Assembly (NCBI GenBank): GCA_937868035.1
Contig: CALMLK010000244.1
Location: 1 to 12,285, forward strand
Direction: 5' to 3'
From: an uncultured Alphaproteobacteria bacterium
GTDB lineage: Bacteria; Pseudomonadota; Alphaproteobacteria; Rhizobiales; Aestuariivirgaceae
DNA: 12,285 nucleotides
The notes under the pieces were generated by a model. The model saw only the letters and a program-made list of their open reading frames with translations. It was not told the origin of the DNA and did not search any database. Position numbers and translations under genes: made by a program. Shown here in pieces: positions 6,188 through 12,285 of the stretch (positions are counted from its first letter, which is position 1; every line of letters begins with the position of its first letter).

Positions 6188-6839
6188 GGTGCATGTCTCC
6201 CTGTGCCGAGATGGCCAGCACCCGCCCTCCCGGCGGCACATCGGCACGGTCGTGGGTCACGAGAATTGCCGGCACCTGACGGTCGCGTATGTGATCGGAG
6301 GTGAAGCTGCGGATGGTGCTGCGCAAGTCCTGGTCGAGGCGCGAAAACGGTTCGTCGAGCAGCACGGCGGCGGGTCCGGAAAGCAGCGTGCGCATCAGCG
6401 CCACGCGGGCGCGCTGACCGCCGGACAGTGTCTGCGGGGCGCGGTCCGCGTAGCCGTCGAGTCCAGCGTCTGCCAGGGCCTGCTGCATCATCTCCAGCCG
6501 GACCTCGCGGCGCGCCGCCGGAATGGCGAACAGCAGGTTCTCGCCCACCGTCATGTGGGGAAAGAGGTAGTCGTCCTGGAACAGGCGGCCGATGCGCCGG
6601 CGTTCGGGCGGCACGCCAATCACGTTGACCCCGTTCAGCAGCACCTCGCCTGCGCCCTGCATCGCGCCGGGAAGATCGCCGCCGATCCAACTGAGCAGGG
6701 CCGACTTGCCGCTGCCGCTTGGTCCCATGATGGTCAGGATTTCACCCGGCTGCACCGACACCGAGAAGGGGCGGATCAGGGGCCTAGTCAAGGGCATGCC
6801 CCGCAGGTTCACGGCAGCGTCGCGCAGGACCAGCGTCAT
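6180..6839 (-). CDS. ynjD: ABC transporter ATP-binding protein, YnjD-like
   Basis: This 219-residue ATPase powers the importer formed with the upstream permease and binding protein. All ABC motifs are intact: Walker A GPSGSGKS (39-46), Q-loop Gln88 in GRLFQDD, signature LSGGQ (138-142), Walker B VLLDEP (159-164), D-loop SRLD (166-169) and H-loop His196. The protein has little beyond the nucleotide-binding core, as in E. coli YnjD (about 217 residues). The start at 6839 forms an ATGA overlap with the permease stop, with GGAG six bases upstream. The open frame continuing further upstream is the permease read out of frame. Thiamine- and iron-importer ATPases are close relatives, but the neighbouring genes point to the YnjBCD family. 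Confidence 0.9.
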   Translation of the reverse strand: MTLVLRDAAVNLRGMPLTRPLIRPFSVSVQPGEILTIMGPSGSGKSALLSWIGGDLPGAMQGAGEVLLNGVNVIGVPPERRRIGRLFQDDYLFPHMTVGENLLFAIPAARREVRLEMMQQALADAGLDGYADRAPQTLSGGQRARVALMRTLLSGPAAVLLDEPFSRLDQDLRSTIRSFTSDHIRDRQVPAILVTHDRADVPPGGRVLAISAQGDMHHV

Positions 6840-8443
6840 GGCGTGCTCCAGCGCGAGCGGCCGGCGCGGGCCGCGAACAGGAAGGCGCCGAGCGGCAGCG
6901 CCATGAGGGCGATGCCATAGACGGCCAGCAAGGGGCGGTTGCCGCCGGACGACAACGTCACGGCCTCCATGGGCAAGGTGGAAAAGCGGCCGGCGGCGGC
7001 GAGTTGCGCGGGAACATACTGGCCGACCGACACTGCGAAGCCCACGGCTGCGGCGGCCCACATGGGCCCCTTCAGCATCGGCCACTTGACCCGCCACAGG
7101 AAGCGCGCGCGGCCTTGCTGCAAGCCAGCGGCAACAGCCGCCCACTGCGTTCCGTAGGCGCGATAGGGCCGCGCCAGCAACAGGAACACATAGGCGCACA
7201 CGGGCACGGCATGGGCAGTCCAGAGCGCCACCGCCGTTCCCGTGAGGTCGAGCGCCAGGAAGGCGCGGTACTCACCCAAGGCGATCAGCAGCATGGGAAC
7301 CGTGACGGCGGTGAGCGCACACATCGTCATCACCCTGTCCATCGCGCGCGGAGCCAATTCGAGCCAGATCACCGTGGCCGCAATGGCGCAGGCCGTGGTG
7401 GAGAGGGCGAGCACGACGCTGGTCATCACCGGGCGCGGGTCAGAGAGCAGATGTGTCCAGGCGCGGAGGGTTGAAACGTTCGGCAACAGATCAGGAAACG
7501 GCCACTGCGCCGCCGCGGACTGCAGCAGCATGACTGCGGCAACGGCAACATAAACGGCAAGAAGCGCTGGCCACAGCAACTGCGCGGCCCCGCCAAGCCC
7601 TTCCCCGGGCCGTGGAGAGGCGGCGTAGAAGCGGTGCAGGTGGGGGCGCGAGCATTTCAGCACGACGGACGCAGCGGCGAGAATCGCCGCCACGACAGCA
7701 CACAGCACCAGAACGCCCGCAGCGCCCCGCGCCGCCGTTGCGGATTCGGCATCGGAGAGGCCGGTCCAGGCCAGTTGCGCCAGCGTGGGCGGCTGGGTCG
7801 GCCCGATCACCAGCGCCATGTCGACGACGGTCATGCCATAAGCCAGCACGGCGATGAGCGGCCCCAGCGCTTGCGGCAGAAGTTGCGGAACGATCACGCG
7901 GAGGAACGTGGAGGCCTCGCCATGACCGAGGCTGCGGGCCACGGCGCGCTGGCCTGCAAATCCGGCTGCAAGATCCTCCCGCGCGAGAAGGTTCGCAAAG
8001 GTCCAGACGAGGAACGGCGTTTCCTTGAGGACGAGTGCCACCGTGAGGGCAAGGCCCCAGGGGTCCTGCGTCGTCACCCACTGGGGCGGCATCGTCCAGC
8101 CAGCGGCCAGCGCCACGGCGCGGGCGAGCAACCCCGCCGGCATGATGAGGAAAGCAAGGCCGATGGCAAACGAGACATGCGGCACAGCGAGGAACAATCC
8201 CGCACGCGACGACAGGTTCTTGCCTCTCGCCGCAAAGATCATCACGAGCGCCAGCACGAGCGACACCGCCGTGCTGGTGAGACCCGTGGCAAGTGACAAC
8301 GCAAGTGCACCCCAAAACTGCGGATGTTCGGCGAGGGCCCGAAAAGAGTCGAGGTCAGCAACACCGGGCATGATGAACAGCAAAGATGCCAACAGCGGCA
8401 GGAGAAGAACGACGGCCAGAGGCAAGGTTGCGAGCGTGCGCAT
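6836..8443 (-). CDS. ynjC: ABC transporter permease, double-length, YnjC-like
   Basis: This 535-residue inner-membrane protein consists of two fused permease halves, as in ThiP, iron-importer permeases and YnjC. About a dozen hydrophobic segments are visible. Each half has an EAA-like coupling loop that docks on the ATPase, at about residues 168-190 (ARSLGHGEASTFLRVIVPQL) and 438-459 (AAGLQQGRARFLWRVKWPML). One fused permease is therefore enough to form the channel. The start is taken as ATG 8443, which shares one base with the stop of the binding-protein gene (TGATG). GTG 8446 would add one residue and cannot be excluded. It overlaps the downstream ATPase by 4 nt. The substrate is not revealed by the sequence. 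Confidence 0.9.
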   Translation of the reverse strand: MRTLATLPLAVVLLLPLLASLLFIMPGVADLDSFRALAEHPQFWGALALSLATGLTSTAVSLVLALVMIFAARGKNLSSRAGLFLAVPHVSFAIGLAFLIMPAGLLARAVALAAGWTMPPQWVTTQDPWGLALTVALVLKETPFLVWTFANLLAREDLAAGFAGQRAVARSLGHGEASTFLRVIVPQLLPQALGPLIAVLAYGMTVVDMALVIGPTQPPTLAQLAWTGLSDAESATAARGAAGVLVLCAVVAAILAAASVVLKCSRPHLHRFYAASPRPGEGLGGAAQLLWPALLAVYVAVAAVMLLQSAAAQWPFPDLLPNVSTLRAWTHLLSDPRPVMTSVVLALSTTACAIAATVIWLELAPRAMDRVMTMCALTAVTVPMLLIALGEYRAFLALDLTGTAVALWTAHAVPVCAYVFLLLARPYRAYGTQWAAVAAGLQQGRARFLWRVKWPMLKGPMWAAAAVGFAVSVGQYVPAQLAAAGRFSTLPMEAVTLSSGGNRPLLAVYGIALMALPLGAFLFAARAGRSRWSTP

Positions 8444-9633
8444 CACCCGTTGCCGTAGCGACTGAGCCAGGCCTTCTCGATGAGCGGTACCCAGGAAGCG
8501 CGCGGTTCCAGAAGTGCCGGCCCCGGCAAGCTCACGCTGCCCGGTGCAGCGGCGCTGGCGAAGGCTGCCTGGTCTTCGGCGGAGAGTTTTTCAACCGCAA
8601 GAACAGTGGGATCGCCCCAGACCTTGATATCATTCTTGCGCGCCTGCGCTTGCGGGGAGAGGAGGAAATTGGCGAAGACTTCCGCACCGGCACGGGCGCG
8701 GGCATTCACGGGGATCGCCACAAAATGCGTATTGCCGATGGTACCCTTCTCATGCTGCCACGCCACCGTTGTTGCAGGCAGTGTGCCTGCGGCCACGAGA
8801 TTGGCAGGCTCATTGGGGTTGAAGGTGAGGCCCACGAGAAGCTCTCCATCCGCCACCATCTGCGTGATCTCGGCCTGGGATTTCGGGAATTGCTTTCCGG
8901 CGCGCCAGCAGTGCGGGTGCAATGCGTCGAGGAATGAAAACGACTCCGGCGGCACCTGTGCGTCGACCGGGTCGCGGTAGAGCGCGTTGCGATCCACCGC
9001 CTGCTCCAGCATGACCTGCTTCAGGAACGTGGTGCCGTGAAAGTCTGGCGGCGCGGGATAAGTGACGCGGCCCGGATTGGCTTTTGCGAAAGCGAGCAAC
9101 GCCTTCATATCACGCGGAGGGTCTGCAACCTTTGCCCCATCGGCAAAAAATGTGAGCTGCGCCATGCCCCAGGGCGACTCCAGGCCATCGACACTTTCGG
9201 CGAAGTCCTGCCGGGTCGTGGGCTTTCCATCCACATCGACGTAGCGATAATTCGGCAGGGTTTCCGAGAAGGGACCGAACAGCAGCTTCTCCTTCTTCAT
9301 CAGGCTGAAGTTCTCGCCGTTGATCCATACGAGATCGACCGAACCATCGCGCTTGCCCGCCGCCACTTCATCGCGCACGCGCTTCACCACTTCGGCGGTG
9401 TCGGTGATCTTGACGTGTTCAACGGTGATGCCATAGCGCGATTTCATCTCGCCTGCGGCCCAGCCGATGTAGGCATTGATGGGTTCGGAGCCGGCCCAGG
9501 CATTGAAATAAACGGTCTGGCCCTTCGCTTCCGCCTCCGTCCCGGACCAGTCCGCCGCGAACGCCTGTCCTGCGCGGGGCAGGAAAAGGCCAGCGACCGA
9601 GGTTCCGATGAATTGGCGGCGGTTCAGCATCAT
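8443..9633 (-). CDS. ynjB: ABC transporter substrate-binding protein, YnjB-like, with twin-arginine-like signal
   Basis: This 396-residue periplasmic binding protein captures the solute for the YnjC/YnjD-type importer. The N-terminus NRRQFIG (4-10), a short hydrophobic stretch and AFA before Ala27 look like a twin-arginine export signal, which would mean export in the folded state. The mature part has the two-lobed type II binding-protein character (VYFNAWAGSEPINAYIGWAAGEMKSRYGI near its start; DLVWINGENF; WGDPTVLAVEKL near its end). Size agrees with E. coli YnjB (about 388). Two adjacent ATG codons (9633 and 9630) are possible starts. GGAG lies four bases from the first and seven from the second, so 9630 may be the true start. 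It is the first gene of the ynjB-C-D-F unit, 84 nt downstream of the dehydrogenase gene. Family ligand is uncharacterised to my knowledge. Confidence 0.88.
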   Translation of the reverse strand: MMLNRRQFIGTSVAGLFLPRAGQAFAADWSGTEAEAKGQTVYFNAWAGSEPINAYIGWAAGEMKSRYGITVEHVKITDTAEVVKRVRDEVAAGKRDGSVDLVWINGENFSLMKKEKLLFGPFSETLPNYRYVDVDGKPTTRQDFAESVDGLESPWGMAQLTFFADGAKVADPPRDMKALLAFAKANPGRVTYPAPPDFHGTTFLKQVMLEQAVDRNALYRDPVDAQVPPESFSFLDALHPHCWRAGKQFPKSQAEITQMVADGELLVGLTFNPNEPANLVAAGTLPATTVAWQHEKGTIGNTHFVAIPVNARARAGAEVFANFLLSPQAQARKNDIKVWGDPTVLAVEKLSAEDQAAFASAAAPGSVSLPGPALLEPRASWVPLIEKAWLSRYGNG

Positions 9634-9651
9634 GTCACTCCGGTTGTGACA
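9633..9651 (-). promoter_or_regulatory. Inverted repeat over the ynjB ribosome-binding site
   Basis: TGTCAC (9651-9646 on the - strand) and GTGACA (9638-9633) form a 6-bp inverted repeat around a 7-nt loop that carries part of the Shine-Dalgarno sequence. The last stem base is the A of the first ynjB ATG. It could be a small RNA hairpin affecting initiation or a short operator. It is small enough to be chance. Confidence 0.25.
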
Positions 9652-9717
9652 CTCTCATACGCAGAAACGCACGGCAAGAAAGTCACGCCTCACTGCGCGG
9701 GCTTCAGCTTTTCGTGA

Positions 9718-10707
9718 TCAGAGCATGCCCGGCAGAACACGGTCCGGGGGCTTGTGGCCATCGGCCCAGGTCTTGATGTTGATGATGACCTTCTCGCCCA
9801 TGTCGATGCGGCCCTCGATGGTGGCCGAACCCATGTGCGGCAGCAGCACCACGCGGCTGGAGGCCAGCAGCTTCGGGTTCACGGCCGGTTCGTGCTCGAA
9901 CACGTCCAGCCCCGCGCCGCCAAGTTCGCCTGCTTCCAGCATGCGCGCGAGGGCATTCTCGTCGATCACTTCGCCCCGCGCCGTGTTCACCAGGAAGGCG
10001 TCCTTCTTCATCATCCTCAGGCGGCGGGCCGAGAGGAGATGGAAGGTTGCAGGCGTATGCGGGCAGTTGACCGAGACGATGTCCATGCGGGCAAGCATCT
10101 GGTCGAGGCTTTCCCAGTAGGTGGCGCCGAGTTCCTCTTCGGTCTTGGGATGGACACGCTTGCGGTTGTGGTAGTTGATCGAGAGGCCGAAGGCCTTGGC
10201 GCGGCGGGCGAGAGCCGTACCAATCCGTCCCATGCCGATGATGCCGATCTTCTTGCCCCAGATGCGGTTGCCCAGCATCCAGGTGGGCGACCAGCCTTTC
10301 CACTGCGCCGGATCGGCGAGGGCCCGCGATCCTTCCATCATGCGACGCGACACGGCGATGATGAGGCCCATGGTCATGTCGGCGGTATCTTCGGTGAGCA
10401 CGCCCGCCGTGTTGGTGACGGTGATGCCGCGCGCCAGCGCCGTCTCCACATCGATGTTGTCCACGCCATTGCCGAAATTGGCGATGAGCTTGAGGCGGGG
10501 ACCGGCCTGCAGGATCACCGACTTGTCGATGCGGTCCGTGACCGTCGGCACCAGCACGTCCGCGTCCTTGGCGGCCTGCACCAGCGCGGCATGGTTCATG
10601 GCCACGTCGCTGGTGTTGAAGCGGGCATTGAACAGCTCCGCCATGCGGGCTTCGACGGCTTCCGGCAGTTTGCGCGTGACGATGACGGTGGGTTTGGAAG
10701 AGGGCAT
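9718..10707 (-). CDS. D-2-hydroxyacid dehydrogenase (glyoxylate/hydroxypyruvate reductase type)
   Basis: This 329-residue cytoplasmic oxidoreductase should interconvert a 2-oxoacid such as glyoxylate or hydroxypyruvate and its D-2-hydroxyacid. The catalytic set of the family is present: Arg244 in NTARGEVID, Glu273 in DVFEHEP and His291 in LPHMGSAT, with the substrate loop FGNGVDNID at 78-86. The cofactor fold has GMGRIG (158-163). The end of its second strand reads NYHNRKR, with basic residues where NAD enzymes carry Asp, so NADPH preference is inferred. ATG 10707 has a GGAT-containing purine stretch just upstream. The gene diverges from the SH3-domain gene across a 169-nt gap in which I see no convincing promoter. 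A role in glyoxylate or serine/glycerate metabolism (D-glycerate dehydrogenase, GyaR-like) is likely. Confidence 0.88.
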   Translation of the reverse strand: MPSSKPTVIVTRKLPEAVEARMAELFNARFNTSDVAMNHAALVQAAKDADVLVPTVTDRIDKSVILQAGPRLKLIANFGNGVDNIDVETALARGITVTNTAGVLTEDTADMTMGLIIAVSRRMMEGSRALADPAQWKGWSPTWMLGNRIWGKKIGIIGMGRIGTALARRAKAFGLSINYHNRKRVHPKTEEELGATYWESLDQMLARMDIVSVNCPHTPATFHLLSARRLRMMKKDAFLVNTARGEVIDENALARMLEAGELGGAGLDVFEHEPAVNPKLLASSRVVLLPHMGSATIEGRIDMGEKVIINIKTWADGHKPPDRVLPGML

Positions 10708-10876
10708 CCGGTATCCAAAAAAACGGCAATTTCAACGCAATCTTAACCCTGAAAGCGCCATGTAGGGAGTAGCCCAAAGGCTGAGGTGGCGACAAGGTTG
10801 ATCTTGCGTCGGCTTGACCGCTTCAGCTTTGGCGCAAGGGCCCCGCGCCCGCAACACCAAAGGCCATCTGTCTGTT

Positions 10877-11506
10877 ATGTCGCTGCGTTTGTACCCCGCG
10901 TTTGCTGTCGCATCCCTTCTCGCGCTGGCCCTTGCCAGTGCAGGCACATCCTACGGCCTTGCCAGCCTGATGAACCGGAAGACCGCTGACGCCGCACAGG
11001 GCCGCGCCACCGCCGGCGACATCACTGCCTCTCTCGGGTCCGCAAAGGCACCCGCCAAGGACAAGGAGGCCGATGGCACCGGCCTGCCGCTTCCCCGCGT
11101 CGTCACCCTCAAGGCCGACAAGGTAAACGTGCGCCGCGGTCCCTCCAGTGATCATCCCGTGGCTTTCGTGTTCCAGCGCAAGGGCATGCCCGTCGAGATC
11201 ACGGCGGAATTCGAGAATTGGCGCAAGATCCGCGACAGCGATGGCGCGGAGGGCTGGATCCTGCAGAGCATGCTGTCAGGCCGCCGCAATGCCTTCGTCG
11301 CCCCCTGGAGCGGCAATGATGCGCCGCTTGACCTTCATGATGCAAAGGCCGCGAAAAGCGGCGTGACGGCACGTCTCTCGCCCGGCGTGCTGGCCAGCAT
11401 CGGCACCTGCGATGGCCGCTGGTGCGAAATCACGGCCGGTGATTTTGAGGGTTATGCCGAACAGAACCGCCTGTGGGGCGTCTATCCCGGCGAAGTGGTG
11501 GACTGA
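10877..11506 (+). CDS. Secreted or membrane-anchored protein with two SH3-like domains
   Basis: This 209-residue protein has an N-terminal hydrophobic segment (about 6-30) acting as a signal peptide or anchor, and a low-complexity Ala/Lys/Asp linker (about 34-72). Two bacterial SH3-like repeats follow. The first (about 75-137) has the usual VNVRRGPSSDHPV entry and ends in GWILQSML. The second (about 150-202) reads VTARLSPGVLASIGTCDGRWCEI and ends in GYAEQNRLWG. Such domains usually bind cell-wall peptides or proteins in the periplasm; the ligand here is unknown. ATG 10877 was chosen because it places the signal sequence at the very start; TTG 10814 would add 21 unrelated residues. The ribosome-binding site is weak (AAAGG about 13 bases upstream). 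It belongs to the group of SH3-domain proteins common in Rhizobiales, and converges on irr. Confidence 0.82.
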   Translation: MSLRLYPAFAVASLLALALASAGTSYGLASLMNRKTADAAQGRATAGDITASLGSAKAPAKDKEADGTGLPLPRVVTLKADKVNVRRGPSSDHPVAFVFQRKGMPVEITAEFENWRKIRDSDGAEGWILQSMLSGRRNAFVAPWSGNDAPLDLHDAKAAKSGVTARLSPGVLASIGTCDGRWCEITAGDFEGYAEQNRLWGVYPGEVVD

Positions 11507-11523
11507 GCCGCCTCAGGCTTTTC

Positions 11524-11567
11524 CAAGGACTTTTCAGGCTGTTTTCAGGCTGTTTCAGGCGTCCTTG
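11524..11567. repeat. Short tandem repeats inside an inverted repeat at the SH3/irr junction
   Basis: Three head-to-tail copies of (T)TTTCAGGC occur at 11531-11541, 11542-11552 and 11553-11560; the first two are identical 11-mers (TTTTCAGGCTG). They are flanked by a perfect 7-bp inverted repeat, CAAGGAC (11524-11530) and GTCCTTG (11561-11567). The third copy contains the irr stop codon, and the right arm codes for its last residues. The segment lies between convergent genes, so a two-way termination or slippage hotspot is possible. Confidence 0.6.
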
Positions 11568-11962
11568 AGACGCACGATCACGTCAATGCGGTCGATGACC
11601 TTGCCCTTGGGTGCTTCGGGCAGTCCGACGACACGCAAGTCAGCCAGATCGATGTCCATCAGCTGGTGCTTCTCATCGTCGAAGAAGTGATAGTGGTTGG
11701 ACGTGTTGGTATCGTAGTAGCTGCGGTCGCCCTCGATGGCGATTTCGCGCAGAAGTCCCGCTGCCTTGAACTGGTTCAGCGTGTTGTAGACGGTGGCCAG
11801 TGACACCGGCACCTTGGCGGCCCGGGCCTCGGCATGGAGGTCTTCGGCGCAGAGGTGGCGGTCGCCCTTGGAAAAGAGCAGATCGCCCAAGGCAAGGCGC
11901 TGCTGCGTGGGACGAAGCCCCACGGCGCGCAACCGTTCAGCAAGGTGCAGTCTGCCTGTCAT
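11555..11962 (-). CDS. irr: Fur-family iron/heme response regulator Irr
   Basis: This 135-residue cytoplasmic DNA-binding protein of the Fur superfamily is read as Irr, the haem-dependent regulator that replaces Fur as global iron regulator in Rhizobiales. The N-terminal winged helix runs from about 5 to 80, with LRPTQQR (16-22) and the recognition-helix region SLATVYNTLNQF (54-65). The dimerisation part starts with YDTNTSNHYHFFDD (83-96). Fur-type zinc cysteines are missing, as in Irr. The haem-linked HxH motif is His90-Tyr91-His92; many Irr proteins have three histidines here. No N-terminal haem regulatory Cys-Pro motif like that of Bradyrhizobium Irr is present. The start at 11962 has GAGG five bases upstream. 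Irr typically represses haem synthesis and activates iron uptake when iron is low. It follows ccoS in the same direction. Confidence 0.9.
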   Translation of the reverse strand: MTGRLHLAERLRAVGLRPTQQRLALGDLLFSKGDRHLCAEDLHAEARAAKVPVSLATVYNTLNQFKAAGLLREIAIEGDRSYYDTNTSNHYHFFDDEKHQLMDIDLADLRVVGLPEAPKGKVIDRIDVIVRLKDA

Positions 11963-11969
11963 GTTTCCT

Positions 11970-11998
11970 CATATAGCGTGGGGGTACGCGAATTGCAA
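11970..11998 (-). promoter_or_regulatory. Predicted irr promoter, very close to the start codon
   Basis: On the - strand TTGCAA (11998-11993), a 17-nt spacer and TATATG (11975-11970) form a good sigma-70-type promoter. The -10 box ends only 7 nt before the irr ATG (11962), so transcription would begin at or next to the start codon, giving a leaderless or nearly leaderless message. The Shine-Dalgarno-like GAGG overlaps the end of the -10 box and would then only serve a transcript arriving from ccoS. I see no clear palindromic Irr box (ICE) here. Confidence 0.5.
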
Positions 11999-12031
11999 AG
12001 TGGGGCGGATTGCGTGGTGAACCTGGCCGGC

Positions 12032-12187
12032 TCAGGGGCGCGGCTTGTCGTCGTCGTCGCGGAGGATGCGGACGGCGGCGCCATCGAGGTCTTCATACTG
12101 CCCGGAGGTGAGGCTCCACAGGAACGCACCCAATCCGAGGGCACCGAGGCCCAGGGCGACGGGAATGAGGAAGGCCAGGTTGGTCAT
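12032..12187 (-). CDS. ccoS: cbb3-type cytochrome oxidase assembly protein CcoS
   Basis: This 51-residue protein is too short for most gene finders but is clearly recognisable. One N-terminal membrane helix (about 4-25) is followed by the CcoS signature FLWSLTSGQYEDLDGAAVRI (22-41), then ILRDDDDKPRP at the end. CcoS is needed to insert cofactors into the cbb3 terminal oxidase used at low oxygen, working with the copper ATPase CcoI. The start at 12187 lies in an ATGA overlap with the upstream gene, with a strong AAGGAGG seven bases before it. It lies in the ccoI/fixI-ccoS/fixS order typical of these operons, and irr starts 69 nt downstream. Confidence 0.9.
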   Translation of the reverse strand: MTNLAFLIPVALGLGALGLGAFLWSLTSGQYEDLDGAAVRILRDDDDKPRP

Positions 12188-12285
12188 GCGTGGGCCTCCT
12201 TGGCCAGAGGAACGACCATAGACTGCGGCGCACTGGCCTGTACAGGCGCGGCCTCGGCGGCGGGCCGGAGCAGGTGCAGGCGCAA
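12184..12285 (-). CDS. ccoI: C-terminal end of the gene upstream of ccoS, probably copper P-type ATPase CcoI/FixI
   Basis: The frame is open from the right edge and ends at a TGA that overlaps the ccoS start (ATGA), giving 33 residues. The visible tail begins LRLHLLRP and continues as an Ala/Pro-rich extension. Position and overlap match ccoI (fixI), the copper-transporting ATPase that nearly always precedes ccoS, and P-type ATPases of this group end soon after an LNALRL-like motif. The tail alone carries no diagnostic motif, so the name rests on context. Confidence 0.6.
   Translation of the reverse strand: MRLHLLRPAAEAAPVQASAPQSMVVPLAKEAHA

Noticed and set aside
10814..10876. Extended start of the SH3-domain gene at TTG 10814
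   Set aside because: It would bury the signal peptide inside the protein; ATG 10877 puts it at the N-terminus.
11963..12031. Search for a palindromic Irr box or FNR/FixK-type site upstream of irr
   Set aside because: No convincing symmetrical TTTAGAA-type or TTGAT-N4-ATCAA-type motif was found by eye.
11959..12144. 61-codon frame on the - strand overlapping ccoS and the irr promoter
   Set aside because: It is a Ser/Thr/Pro-rich shadow frame of ccoS with no conserved feature.
1..12285. CRISPR array, tRNA, rRNA, transposase or phage genes
   Set aside because: No regularly spaced repeats, RNA-gene signatures or mobile-element proteins are visible on either strand.

Overview
The window is GC-rich, densely packed bacterial chromosome. 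It most likely comes from an alphaproteobacterium of the Hyphomicrobiales (Rhizobiales). This is inferred from an Irr-type Fur regulator, a cbb3-oxidase assembly gene (ccoS), a group IV (alanine-racemase fold) ornithine decarboxylase with a long leader resembling the alphaproteobacterial speF RNA, and Rhizobiales-style palindromic repeats. I see no phage genes, insertion sequence, tRNA, rRNA or CRISPR array. Every gene except DUF817 and the SH3 protein has at least a recognisable biochemical family.

Left block (1-2503, + strand): the end of a three-gene glycerol-3-phosphate-type catabolic operon. It holds the tail of a GlpA-like dehydrogenase with a BFD-type [2Fe-2S] domain, a second FAD/NAD(P) oxidoreductase, and a GlpK-like FGGY kinase. 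The genes overlap by 14 and 4 nt. The kinase has lost the arginine that contacts glycerol in GlpK, so its substrate is uncertain. It converges on a GNAT acetyltransferase with one base between the two stop codons.

Polyamine block (2505-4649, - strand): a lysine/ornithine decarboxylase gene, two REP-like palindromes, then the GNAT gene. Upstream of the decarboxylase lie about 270 nt of structured leader and a promoter with two A/T tracts in helical phase. Divergent from it is a DUF817 membrane protein (4730-5584).

Transport block (5567-9633, - strand): four translationally coupled genes in the order and sizes of Escherichia coli ynjB-ynjC-ynjD-ynjF. They encode a binding protein with a twin-arginine-like signal, a double-length permease, an ATPase and a CDP-alcohol phosphatidyltransferase. 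ynjE is absent. The transported substrate of this family is, to my knowledge, not established. The coupling of an importer to a phospholipid-headgroup-type enzyme is the most intriguing functional hint in the window.

Right block (9718-12285): a D-2-hydroxyacid (glyoxylate/hydroxypyruvate-type) dehydrogenase on the - strand, a divergent exported protein with two SH3-like domains, irr on the - strand with a promoter placed almost on its start codon, then ccoS and the tail of the preceding gene, probably the copper ATPase ccoI/fixI. I found no clearly unprecedented system. The best leads are the ynj cluster, the decarboxylase leader and the altered polyol-kinase site.
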